Shown here: positions 21,601-31,945 of the stretch, piece by piece
Layout: the number at the start of each line of letters is the position of its first letter
Position numbering within the stretch: the first letter of the stretch is position 1
Assembly: GCA_963920525.1 (NCBI GenBank)
Contig: OY986438.1
Coordinates: 79,517,177 to 79,581,176, forward strand
Source of the DNA: Dichetophora obliterata
Taxonomy: Eukaryota; Arthropoda; Insecta; Diptera; Sciomyzidae
DNA length: 64,000 bases
Reading direction: 5' to 3'
Made by a program: the position numbers and the translations under genes
The notes under the pieces: generated by a model
Database searches by the model: none
What the model saw: the letters and a program-made list of their open reading frames with translations, nothing else
What the model was told of the DNA's origin: nothing

Positions 21601-22925
21601 AATTTGTTTTTCGTTGTGTAATGTTTTTTTAATACAGTCTTAGCTATTGTTGGGTGCGGAACCAAAAATTTTTCTTGAAATATAGCAAAATGACAGACTA
21701 TTGAAATTCAAACTTAAATTCTTTATATATAAGCAAACAATGTTCGTTCAGTTCACAAATTTATACATTAAAGATTTTTACAAACTAGGGTTTGTAGATT
21801 GTACAAAATTACGAATTAAAAATTTTTTTCATGCGGCTAACACTACAAACGTTTGTACTATGTACAAAATATTTGTACATTCTACGAATAGCCTCTGTTT
21901 CTACTTCTAGAAAGATTTTATTCGTAATTTTATCCTAAATATTTTTTGGGTGTGCTTATTTTTATTTTACAATAAAAAATATGTCGTTTTTTGGTCAAAA
22001 ATCGATTTTTTGACTTTCAGGTGCTGCCAAAAATCGAAATATTATTATTACCGAATAAAATTAAAAAAACTCGAAAGCGTTACCTTGGGAATCTTATTAG
22101 CTTCTCAATACATATTCATGTTTTGATTTAAGTTGACCCACTGATGGACAATGCTGTTCACCGCAAAACCACTATTTTTAGAGGTGCTTCCGGAAAACGG
22201 CCGCCATTTTGCTATTTCCTAACATTTTTCAATATAGTTTTTACTAGATATTCTCCAAATGTTTTATATTATACCTACATCAATTCAAGTTACTTCCACT
22301 AACAGTAGCGCGTCAAAAAATTCGTAAAAATGGGTCATTTTTAGGCCGAATTAACCTTACCCCCTCTTTAATAATACTCGAACATGCAATGATTTTTTTG
22401 TAGTTCTGTGTAATCTCTAGCTATTGTTACTGAACCTATTTTTTTAACTGCAAACTTTGCAGGTTTAAAACCACTGAAGCAGCAGCTTAATTTAAATATT
22501 TTACAGTAACGGTAAGAATTTGAATATGATTTGTTGTTTCAATCAAAGTGATATCTAATTATCATCCAATATGTAGAGAAAAAAAGTTGGATTCTTGAAA
22601 TATATGGATGCCTCAATTGCCAAATCGATTAACTCCATAAAAAAAAATGTTGAGATAAATGAGAAAGTAGTTTACATTAATTTATTAAATTACTGTTTAA
22701 TTATAAATTAAAATAAACGATGTAGACTGTATTTCTACGGATGTATCTTTTGTCGAACAAGATATTGGATATATCTTTATTATTACTATTATAATTATAA
22801 TTTTTTCGTGATTAAGGAAGTTAATCGATTTGGCAAGTGAAAGTAAATGATTAATTCAAATTCAGTTTTAAATTTGTATGTTTTTTTATTGTAGGAAAAC
22901 ATCATTATACATGTTTTTAATAAAG
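18670..22925. other. long stretch with no gene recognised
   Basis: Mostly AT-rich DNA. Near 18880-18955 a TACTGAATTTATCATCCCTG stretch resembles a transposon end. At 19720-20110 there are repeated ATATGCAAAA/GCAAATATGC motifs. Open frames up to 76 codons, for example at 20181 on the plus strand, have no recognised domain. Nothing else is supportable apart from the tRNA-like trace at 19288. Confidence 0.4.
19275..19350 (+). other. tRNA-like sequence, possible SINE head
   Basis: TGGTGCAGGGG (19288-19298) fits an A box and GTTCGAGTAC (19330-19339) fits a B box, about 32 bases apart. An A/T-rich tail follows. The stems of a real tRNA do not pair convincingly, so this is more likely a tRNA-derived SINE or pseudogene than a tRNA gene. 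Confidence 0.35.
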
Positions 22926-22980
22926 ATTTTAGCAAAAATTAATAGTAACTGTTCTGTTATATATACTGCGAGTAGTATTA
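22926..22980 (+). repeat. 55 bp exact direct repeat, outside copy
   Basis: These 55 bases (starting ATTTTAGCAAAAATT) occur exactly again at 23572-23626, inside the minisatellite of the neighbouring terminal-repeat element. The copy here is outside that element. Confidence 0.9.
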
Positions 22981-23176
22981 CTTTGTTAAAACTGATTCAT
23001 CACCAATATAAATGATGTCTTTTACGTCAGCTAAATTTGAGTACCCGTCATGTTTGATTTGTTCTTAGATGTTTATAATAATCATGTTTGACAAGAGGTA
23101 TAAATTTCAACAAGTCCATCATATATTTCCTCTTTTGTCTTGTCACAGTTCGGCCTGTTGGATACAAAAAAGGCTG

Positions 23177-24086
23177 CATGGAGAAAACTATTTTGCTTGA
23201 ATCAAGAAAATATTTTGCTTAAAAACAAATCAGCAAAACTTTGCTCAATCACTATTTGATTTTAGAAAAAGATTGCTAAATTGAAATCACTCCTCATGTA
23301 TTTACAAAAAAGCAAAATTATATCAAATTCAACCAAATATTTCCTAAGTTATTATAAACTGATAGCAAATTTTTACTTAACTCAAGCAAATAATTGCTTA
23401 GATTTTATAAATTCAAATAGCAAATTTCTACTTAATTTAAGCAAATATTTGCTTAGTTATTATAAATTGGAAAAGCAAATTTCTACTTAATTCAAGCTTA
23501 AAAAATTTGCTAGGTTATTATAAATTAAAATAGCAAATTTTTACTTAACTCAAAGAAATATTTGCTAAGTTATTTTAGCAAAAATTAATAGTAACTGTTC
23601 TGTTATATATACTGCGAGTAGTATTATAAACTGAAATAGCATATTTTTGCTAAATTCGAGCAAATTTCTACTAAACACACGAGCACAATTTTATTCTTAA
23701 TGAAGAAATTAGGCGATGATGGTTTAACAACTGCGATGGTCGAATGAATAAGCCCATAATTTAAAATAACTAAGCAAATATTTACTTGAATTAAGTAAAA
23801 ATTTGCTTTTGCAGTTTATAATAACAAAGATTAAATTTAAGCAAATATTTGCTTAGTTATTATAAACTGCAAAAGCAAATTTTTACTTAATTCAAGCAAA
23901 TATTTGCTTAGTTATTATAAATTTTAATAGCAATTTTCTACTTAATTCAAGCAAATATTTGATTAGTTACTATAAATTTAAATAGCAAATTTTTAATAGT
24001 TTTTGCTTAAATTTAGCATCAAGCGCAAGAATCAAGCGCAAATTTGCTTAATCACCATTCAAATTTAGCAAACAGTTTTCTCCGTG
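23177..24086. mobile_element. TIR element filled with a 55 bp minisatellite
   Basis: The ends CATGGAGAAAACTATTTTGC and the inverted CACGGAGAAAACTGTTTGC define an element of about 910 bp. Its interior is made of about nine imperfect 55 bp units, each with AGCAAATTT, CTTAATTCAAGCAAATATT, GCTTAGTTATTATAAAT and a short spacer. The core AAGCAAATATTTGCTT is palindromic. Part of the array (about 23750-23830) is inverted. At 23572-23626 a 55 bp piece identical to outside flank interrupts the array. No protein is encoded. Confidence 0.7.
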
Positions 24087-25037
24087 TGGTCCACATTTTG
24101 TCGGATTTTGCTACAGATTTTCTTGTAATAATGGAATTAAATTCTGTTATTTCGTTGAAGTCCCATTAGAATTGTATAAGGTGTGGTCTCGACTTTTCTA
24201 ACTGTATCCAACGAATTTTAATCCAATTTTTTGTATCCTGGTAACTGTTGTCTTTAAATTAACGATATATTTTTCTACAGTACTTGTAGAGAAAAATTCC
24301 TGATGTGTCATTTGATTCATATGAAACGGTTATTTCTTTTTACTGATTATATCTATCATATCATCGCGTATATAAAAGCAAATTATATAGATATATATTT
24401 ATATATAAGAAGTAGACATTTCGTTATAAGAAGTAATTTAACTAAATTTGTATAACTATTTACATTAGGGTATGAAGTTAATCAGACTGGCTTCAGAAAT
24501 AAATTATTTATTATTCAATGGGTAAAAAAATTTTGTTATTAAGTTGTGTTAATATTTATTATCAGCGAAGTTTGTTTTAATAATATACAGTTAGGAGTCA
24601 ATAAAGTGTTTTGAAATTAAAATTTAACAAAATTTAAAAAGTGGAGTTAATCGATTTGGCTAGTGAGGAATCCATATATGAATAGAGTGGAGCAACAGCA
24701 ATCACGCAAAAATTAAACATTCTGCTGACAAAGAGTGTATATAAGCACATTTGTATTTAAATTTATACATTATATCTTATCATGCACCTTTCGTATGATA
24801 CCCATCATAACATATGTTATATTATTCATAGTACTTAACTAATAATCCACAATGCTATTAAACTAAAACCATCACATTAACTTCATCGTACTTTACGGAT
24901 AAAACATAAGTGCGGTTCATGTCACTTCGTAAGTTTTCGTAAACCGGAAATCGTAATGTTCGTAACTTTTTTTGACATGAACGCACTTATAATGCGGCCC
25001 ATAGACACTACAACCAAAACATTAGTGGAACTGCAAC
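24087..25037. other. intergenic, no gene recognised
   Basis: AT-rich sequence with no coding signal, no clear repeat and no terminal inverted repeats that I can pair. Confidence 0.4.
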
Positions 25038-25155
25038 CAGGGCCGAACTAGTATATCATCTGTGATCGAGCAAAATTACGAAGGACACGACGAGAGAAGT
25101 TCCTATCAATCTTGTACAATTTTGCTCGAGCACAGATGCTGTAATTCGGCTCCTG
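25038..25155. mobile_element. short hAT-like MITE
   Basis: The left end CAGGGCCGAAC, with CTGTGATCGAGCAAAATT inside, pairs with the right end AATTTTGCTCGAGCACAGATG ... TTCGGCTCCTG (ending 25155). CAGGG termini suggest hAT, but the 8 bp flanks do not match. A third, left-type end of the same family lies at 25273-25310 (CAGGGGCCGAATTAC ... GATCGAGCAAAATT) and abuts the integrase of the gypsy element. The unit is probably rearranged or partly deleted. Confidence 0.6.
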
Positions 25156-25310
25156 ATTACGTATTTTTTAAGACGTTTGGTTCCAGCAATCCATTTTGCC
25201 ATACACAGTCATTTTTGCCACTCGAGTAACAATCTTCGTCAGCCGTAGTCGTAAACAAAAATTGCTGCAAAGCAGGGGCCGAATTACAGCATCCGCGATC
25301 GAGCAAAATT

Positions 25311-25924
25311 GAAAATGACTTGTTTTGATAACAAACATCACATCTAGATATAAAATTTTTGAAGTTTACAGTCATTGCAGGCCAAAAGACAAATTTTCGC
25401 AAATGCTGTAGGGTTCTAATAATGCCACCATGGAATTTATTTGGACGGCAATGAGCATTTAAAATAACCTTCTGAGTCAAAGATTTTGGAATCCAAAGTT
25501 TCCAATTAAATGTCTCTCTATCAACATTACCATTTGCATACTCCGTTCGCTTGTAAATTTTTCCATTTGCTATTTGAAGATCAGGAAGTCGATTCTTATT
25601 ATCATTAATATATTTCTGTAGTTTAAGATACTCATCAGATTTAAATTCTTCAGATTCTAAATCAGCTGACGGACAATTTTGCAAAAGATTGAGTTCATCA
25701 ATACTTTGCCATGACAAAACATCCGGTACAACATTTTGTGAACCGCGACGATGTTCAATTTTAAATCTAAGTCCTTGCAACTTCAGTGACCAGCGGGCTA
25801 ATCTTCCACTTAGGTCAGATTGACGCATGAGCCATTGTAGGCTTGCATGGTCAGTAACAATGGTGAAGTCTTGACCCTCAACATAAGCTCTGAGTTTTTT
25901 AAACTTAGTATTGCGGCGAGACAT
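25311..25924 (-). pseudogene. gypsy RNaseH end and integrase zinc finger
   Basis: The minus-strand frame starts in RNaseH (I-V-T-D-H-A-S-L-Q-W-L, with the last catalytic Asp) and passes the connection region. It then reaches the integrase H-H-C-C finger (H-C-R-P-N-K-F-H-G-G, W-P-A-M-T-V-N-F and C-D-V-C-Y-Q-N-K-S). The gypsy homology stops at about 25311, where a hAT-like MITE end begins. The rest of integrase and the 3' LTR are missing from the window. A frameshift near 25920 separates it from the upstream RNaseH part. Confidence 0.85.
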
Positions 25925-26193
25925 TCTAATTCAGTTACGCTATAATTAGACTGAGCTTTATTAAGCTTTTGTGAAAAGAACGCTACTGGAACTTCTATTC
26001 CATCTTTATTCATCTGTGCTAATATTGCTCCTACGCCTAGTTTGCTCGCATCACATTGGATAAGAAATGGTTTGCTGTAATCAGGATTTGCAAGTATTGG
26101 GGCAGAAGTCAATAGATTTTTTAATTGGGTAAATGCTTCTTGTGCTTCTTCATTCCATTTAAAATTTTCCGATTTTTTTAGTAAATCTGTCAA
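25810..26193 (-). pseudogene. gypsy RNaseH, N-terminal part
   Basis: The frame contains the hallmark F-L-I-Q-C-D-A-S-K-L-G-V-G-A-I-L (first catalytic Asp) and Y-S-V-T-E-L-E-C-L-A-A-I (catalytic Glu). It belongs to the same minus-strand gypsy pol gene as the RT at 26159-27115, from which it is separated by a frameshift around 26190-26215. Confidence 0.88.
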
Positions 26194-27115
26194 TGGTGTC
26201 GTGACCGTAGCAAAATTTGGAATAAATCTTCGGTACCATACCTAAAAATCGTCTTAACTGCTTTACTGTGGTTGGATCAGGGTAATTTTTGACTGCTGAT
26301 ATTTTATCAGAGTCTGTGCTCAAAGTTCCATTGCCCACTACATATCCCAAATATTTAACTTCCTTTAGGCAAAATTTACTTTTTTCGATATTGATTGTTA
26401 ATCCTGCTTTTCTTAACTGCAATGCTACCTCACTAAGAACATTCATATGAATATCGAAATTTTCAGATATGATCAAAAGATCGTCTAAATATACAAAAAT
26501 ACTTTCTTTTAATTTAGACGGTATCACAAGATCCATTAATCGACATAAGGCTTGAGGAGCATTACATAAGCCAAAAGGCATTACACAATATCTATACAAA
26601 GGACGGTTAGGTACTGTAAAACAGGTCATATCTATTGATTTTCCCACTAGCGGGATTTGCCAAAAAGCTCTTCTTAAATCCAATGAACTTAAAAATTCGG
26701 CTTTTGGTAACCTACTAAGAATTCCTTCAATTTGAGGCAGCGGGTAAGCATCTTTAATGGTGACCGAATTAACTTTCCTAGAGTCTAAACATAAGCGGAC
26801 TTTATCGGGCTTACGCACTAAAACAACTGGACTGGACCATGGACTATTTGGTGACTCTTGAAGTACTCCCAGTTTTAACATTTCATCAATTTTATTATGT
26901 ATAAGCTTCTCAATTGCAGGAGAAATTGGAAAATAGCGTTGTTTTATCGGACGGACGTTAGGTTCAAGTTCAATAGTATGTTTAATTAACGTGGTTTTAC
27001 CTAGACCTTCTTTAATGAAAGATGGAAAAAAGTTTTTTACAGATTGTAAACGAAAGTTTTGTTCATCAGATAATTTATGCATGCGTTTATCAGTACTAAC
27101 AATCTCTTCATTCAC
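26159..27115 (-). pseudogene. gypsy reverse transcriptase
   Basis: The frame is 318 codons and nearly a complete RT domain. In order: S-S-P-V-V-L-V-R-K-P-D-K-V-R-L-C-L-D-S-R-K-V-N, F-L-S-S-L-D-L-R-R-A-F-W-Q-I-P-L, C-V-M-P-F-G-L-C-N-A-P, the catalytic F-V-Y-L-D-D-L-L-I, and K-Y-L-G-Y-V-V. The YxDD box is intact. The lead-in (L-D-V-N-E-E-I, upstream to about 27190) joins the protease region. The C-terminal end is frameshifted into RNaseH. It is part of the roughly 8 kb minus-strand element that starts at the primer site 33092-33109. Confidence 0.93.
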
Positions 27116-27201
27116 ATCGAGTTGTGCAATAATATTAGGTGCGATTTGGAATTTTATCCAAAAGTCAACACCAAGTATTAGATTTTAAGATAAGCTGGGC
27201 A

Positions 27202-27603
27202 CTACAAAAAAATTATTTGCTCTGTTCTTCCTTTAAATGTTATTTTTAAACTTACTGCTCCAAAAACTATTTGCTTTCGACCATCTGCAGTACAAATGGT
27301 TGTGTTATGTCTTATGCACTGGTTTCTTAAACTAATTTTCTTTGCTAATACATTACCAATACATGACACTTGGGCTCCACTATCCAACAATCCTAAATAA
27401 GTTTCATCTAACAAAATTATTTCTGCGTAGGGACGCAAGTCAAAAGATTTATTACTAAAGGAACAGATAATAGTTGAAACTATTTTACGTCTATGCATAA
27501 GTTTTTTCCAAAAATGTTGCATGCGGATTGACGATCGTTTCTTACGTTTTTCTGTCAAATTTATTGCTTTTTTTTCGTTAAATAATTCATATCTCTTTTG
27601 CAT
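27202..27603 (-). pseudogene. gypsy aspartic protease
   Basis: A 133-codon minus-strand frame with the retroviral-type protease active site L-L-D-S-G-A-Q-V-S-C-I-G about residue 80. It is followed by strand-like segments T-T-I-C-T-A-D-G-R and S-L-K-I-T-F-K-G-R. The basic N-terminal part is probably the gag/pol linker. A stop or frame break near 27190 separates it from RT. Confidence 0.85.
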
Positions 27604-27689
27604 ATATAATTTGTGTCTTTCCTCAAAAGGAATAATGGATTTTAATGTAGGTTTGTAAGAAATTTCATTTTCAGGTTCTCTAGGGAGTA

Positions 27690-28053
27690 TAAGTAACTTT
27701 AATTCTCTTATAATTCATACCACATCAGTAGCAGAATATACTTCTTTCTTCAACACAATCGAAAAATCGATGATCTTCACGGCGACAATTCCAACATATA
27801 ATCTTGGTGTTATTGGCTTGTCTTGTAATTTCATCGATTTCCACTTCAGCTTGAATTCACTGGAATTTTCAATATTTTCATAAGTATCTTACTGATTAAT
27901 ATGACGCCTGCTCACATTATTTCGCATATTGGTTGGCATATTTGTTTTTGATATTTCGTTTAAAAGACTTTCACCTTTTAAACAAAGAACTCGAAGCTGA
28001 GCTACAGAATTAATTGTGACGAATAATAGTTGTTGACGAATACGTGGTCTTAA
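27690..28053 (-). pseudogene. gypsy gag, C-terminal part with zinc knuckle
   Basis: On the minus strand, this part continues gag from the far side of the Kolobok insertion with R-P-R-I-R-Q-Q-L-L-F-V-T-I-N. It then carries a CCHC knuckle C-W-N-C-R-R-E-D-H-R-F-F-D-C (about 27785-27830), spacing C-x2-C-x4-H-x4-C. A second, partial cysteine pair follows (F-C-Y-stop-C-G). Joining across the insertion with one TTAA copy gives C-G-L-R-P-R in a continuous frame. At least one stop interrupts it. Confidence 0.8.
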
Positions 28054-30862
28054 GGGGGTCCTCTGGTAATCTATGCCAAATTTTAGCCTTTTTTCAAAAT
28101 ATTGTGGAAAGAGAACGAGTAAAGATATTTTAGTTCCGTTTTTTGATTTGGGTAGCTTAATTTATTGAAAAAAATACAAAATTTTGAAAAAGTGAATTTA
28201 TGGACCGTTCAGAAAGTTCTCGGCCTGGTAACGAGGTTCTCCGGAATAAAGGTGGGTCCAAATTGCGCACGATTCCAAGAGTAAACATCGTCTGAAAAAA
28301 AAAAAAATATTCAGTTACTTAGAATGAATGTCCCTATAGCCCCTACCTCGGAAACAAAAATCGAAATTTTTTTAGGGGGGGAGCCGCCACTTTGAAAATG
28401 AAAAATCGAATTTCGACCTTTTTTTTGTAGTCTAGTGTAGAAAAAAAATAGTAAACATTATTTTTTCGGCAAGTTTGAGGTAGGGGCTATAGCGGCGTAA
28501 ATTCTGCGTCGTTTCATGCCTCATATATCAAAATCGGTCAAAAACTGTTTGAGTTATCGTGCGCAAAGTTTTGAAAAACATGGTTTCGAGAAAAACGCGT
28601 TTAAAGTTTTGACTTCAATTTTGAGGCACACAAATGACATTAACACATATTTTTTTAATACAATACTTACGAATATTAATCGGCAATTCCAGCCCCATAA
28701 AATGTGCCTTCCTCCATCTCATAAAACGAGTTTTCCATGGCTTTTTGGGCTCTGCGGGCTGTGCGACCCTCTTTCGATGATGCGTACGTTTTTAGCTCTG
28801 AGCGTTGAAGTCGTTTTCCGTCGCGAGATTCAGCATACATCTCGGCTTGTGGGCCGATGACAATACCCATTGTTGACATTATTTTTAAAATACTTGTGAA
28901 GCCTTCGTTGAAAATGCAGGTTGCCAGAAAATTTGCGATTTCGACTGTGGTAGCACCACAGTGGATATGTTTCGGCGCAAAGGTCCACAAAAGCGAGTTG
29001 AACGATTCGTTACAATTTTGCGTTTCACCTCCAGTGCATCGGTTGAGTAGATCGTCGGATGATAACGCTTCGTATATGGGCTTCATTACTTGCAGAACCT
29101 TTCCATCAAGTGGGGCGTACGTGTGGTGAAATGAGGCTAATGAGCCTTCTGCTGCTGACTTTTGATAGGCGCACCAGCTGGACTCACCAGGTGGGCAATA
29201 CATATGTTGTGGATTACTATCACTTGAACTTTTGTGATAATATGTTGACCATATTTCTTTTCTCATGTTTTCCACAGAGTCCTTATTACGTCGAATAGCA
29301 AGTCCATAGTAAGTAGTCAGCTCGCTTATGACTTTGTCTGTCAGTTTGCCAGTGCCTTTTCCACCGATGCCTTTGTTTTCTTTTTTGGCCTTGCGCAGCC
29401 GTGTGCCCATGCGTTTTTGCACGTGAGCGATGCACTCCTTTTTTGTGACAACGGGGTCGCCGTTATACGGATCAAGGTCTATAATGGCCTTGAAGGTTTT
29501 GCTGTCGCCATCGCCAATATATTTTTCATATTTTATGGCATATTTTTCGATCGATGAGGCAAACATTTCCTTCACGGCATCTACCTCCATCTTGCCCGCA
29601 CTCCCACTGTGGTTGTTTGTGCATGTTTTCTGGTGCGATTCGTACCATTCTTCGAAGTCTGCAGAGTCATTTTTTTTCCCCACATTTTGCATGCCTGGCA
29701 AAGGCTTGATTTGACAACGGAGTCAACCACTTTTTTGGTATGTTTACCGACGAGCGTAGTGACACCAAAAAGAGACGAGAATCCCCGTTTTTTCCAGGTG
29801 CCATCCCCTGAAACGGTCAGCACTGTGGAGTCACAGTCAGGATTTTTTTCTTTCTGCTGTTCCTGCTCTTCTTTAACCGCATTCAACAGGCACTGCTTGT
29901 AAACTGCTTTAGCAGACACATGCATGTTTTTCAAGGTGCCATAGTACGCATCAAGGCACAATCCTTGGCATATGTCCATTAATCCGCAGAACATATTAAT
30001 ACCTTCTCTCCCTATTCCAAGCAATCTCATGGCAAATATCAACCGGCGATTTACAACAAAAGATTTACCGACCACCGGCGAAGAATTAATATACTGTGTA
30101 GCTTTACATTGGCACTGCAGACTCACTTTGAAGCCGACTCCACGCATACATGTTTTTCCAAATCGAATTTTTTGTTTACATTGGGCGCAGATAACCAGAG
30201 CAGCAAGCGTTTGGAAAAATGAAAAAAATTCCAAGAAACAGAACTGGAGGTTGTTTTCGATGATGACTTCATTGTCTTGCGTTTTCTTCAATTTTTTGGC
30301 CGATGTGCTGGCAAAGTCGGTGTCCTCTACTTGGGAGTGCTGGTTTCCACGGAAATGCCTCTTTTTTGTTCGATACGCGTACTTACGCGGCGCGTTTGGG
30401 TGGCTTTTTTTATCCATAGCAAAAAAAAAAAACACAAAACGATTTTTCTTTTATTTTACAACAGCAGTTATCGCGCACGCGTAGCTTTCAGCGTTCGAAA
30501 ATAAACTGAATCTCGTTCGTTTGCTTCTTTCATGTGAACACCTGGGCTCAAAATCATTTCAACCCCTAAATCAAAACATGCATGTATACATACTGCATGT
30601 ATACATACTGTGTGTGTATATTTTGTAATATCAATACATATTTTGGAAGAAATCCACAGAATTTTCGACTAATGACTGCAGGCAAATAAACAACTTTGCT
30701 GATGCGTTATTTTGACGAAAACATACCTACACAAAAATGCCTGTATCTCCTAAACTATTTCGAATTTTTAAAAATCCTTTTGGGAAAATGTTTTTGAGTA
30801 TCTGAGCAATAGAAATATGAAAAAAATCGAAAAAAAATTTTTCGGATTACCAGAGGACCCCC
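28054..30862. mobile_element. Kolobok-type DNA transposon with TTAA TSD
   Basis: The element is 2809 bp with perfect 18 bp terminal inverted repeats GGGGGTCCTCTGGTAATC, flanked on both sides by TTAA (28050-28053 and 30863-30866). Taking it out with one TTAA restores the host gag frame, which proves the target duplication. TTAA targets occur in piggyBac and Kolobok; the encoded protein is not piggyBac-like and fits Kolobok or a related Mutator-like transposase. Transposase occupies most of the interior on the minus strand. The insertion is younger than the gypsy element. Confidence 0.88.
28676..30417 (-). pseudogene. Kolobok/Mutator-like transposase, one frameshift
   Basis: The likely start is the Met at 30417 (M-D-K-K-S-H-P), although the frame is open from 30435. 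About 580 codons end at 28676. It has a basic N-terminus, a C-x2-C region (C-A-Q-C-K-Q-K), and L-L-G-I-G-R-E-G-I. The catalytic-type S-G-D-G-T-W-K-K-R-G lies near 29800 and the acidic motif T-Q-N-C-N-E-S-F-N near 29010. The frame shifts by -1 at a run of eight A residues (plus-strand T run 29670-29677), where the first frame reads G-K-K-M and the second G-K-K-N-D-S-A-D-F. Apart from that shift no stop is seen. The lesion may be a homopolymer deletion, a sequencing slip or a -1 slippery site. Domain assignment is by motif recognition. Confidence 0.82.
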
Positions 30863-31778
30863 TTAAACCACACTGAAGAATCTCAACCAACTCTGACTCT
30901 GGCATATATGTATGCAAATTTTCCGAAATTTTTAAAATTGCATTTCGATAATCATCGAAAGTTTCTGACGCACCCTGCTTTCGTGCTCTCATAACGTCTT
31001 TTATATCCGTATCCGTACGATGCTCTTCGAAATGAGTTCGTAAGGCTTGACATAAGTTAGGCCAAGTCACACGATTCACAGAACGTCGATAATGCCAATA
31101 CCAATCTCTATCTTCTTGCACAAAAAGGCTTTGAACATGTTCACATAATATATTGAAATTTCCCCCTAGAGTATCTATAACTTAAGACTCAATTCTATTT
31201 ATGAAGTTTTCAACAGACAGACGAGGAGTACAATCAAATTTAATATCCCAATTTGTTATTATGCTGGCGACCTTACCAGAAGTTATTACAAACGATGTAT
31301 TACTATCTCTGGGATTTTCGATTCTGTGGTAATTTGGATTTCTACCAGTGTTACCCAAACTCAAGAGATTTGGTTCTTCACGAGGCCAGTCTAAGTTAGA
31401 AATGTTTTCATTTGGGACAGGAGCTGTACTATGACTGCTTACTGTTTCACGATTAGCCATGTTAGTGAGCTGTAAACGAGATATTATCGCATTAAGTGAG
31501 CTATCTATACGTTGCTCTATAATATGTGCAATACGAGAATCTAGATTTTCAAATATTGTTGCTTGGCGCGCCGATACTACCGCGCTAACGATATTACGAA
31601 TTCTATTTTCTTCAGACGGACTAGTAGAAACATTTGGTGGGATGCTACTAACGTTAATATTTTGATCTACACTAGCTGCCTGTTCCTGACCTTGCGATTC
31701 TGTTTGTTGCTGTTGTTGTTCACCTTGAGATTTTGATAGTGCACCTTGGGAATTTGGAACGCTATGGTCTATTTTGAC
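30768..31778 (-). pseudogene. gypsy gag, central part
   Basis: Minus-strand reading from 31778 gives a Gln-rich linker (S-Q-G-E-Q-Q-Q-Q-Q-T-E), an amphipathic stretch, then M-A-N-R-E-T-V at 31460. After a single TAA stop near 31182, the capsid-type domain follows with W-Y-W-H-Y-R-R-S-V-N-R-V-T-W-P-N-L and F-D-D-Y-R-N-A-I-L. The gag sequence ends at the TTAA where Kolobok inserted (30866); the open frame runs on into the transposon to 30768. This is continuous in frame with the RING-like segment upstream if the small MITE at 31782 is removed. Confidence 0.85.
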
Positions 31779-31781
31779 ATT

Positions 31782-31942
31782 GGCCGCATTCTAGCCGAAA
31801 AAGTGCTCAAGTAGCGAAGTAGCATAAAATATTTTCGCTATATAAATTGTGACATCTCAAGGAACATGTTCTGTGAGAGCATACCATTCAGCCCGAAAGT
31901 TGTGGAACAGTTCTTGAGCACTTTTTCGGCTAGAATGCGGCC
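31782..31942. mobile_element. 161 bp MITE with perfect 30 bp TIRs
   Basis: Perfect inverted repeats of 30 bp begin GGCCGCATTCTAGCC on each side. They are flanked by ATT on both sides (31779-31781, 31943-31945). Removing it with one ATT keeps the gag frame open across the junction (A-L-N-N-V-K-I-D), which supports the 3 bp duplication. A 3 bp duplication and GG termini suggest Harbinger, but this is tentative. Confidence 0.8.
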
Positions 31943-31945
31943 ATT

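Noticed and set aside
23300..24000. Regular 55 bp repeats that could suggest a CRISPR array
   Set aside because: Repeats are contiguous without unique spacers, are diverged, are partly inverted, and lie between transposon-type inverted ends in eukaryotic DNA.
29430..30504. Plus-strand frames of 75-170 codons
   Set aside because: They are antisense to the Kolobok transposase and have no motifs of their own.
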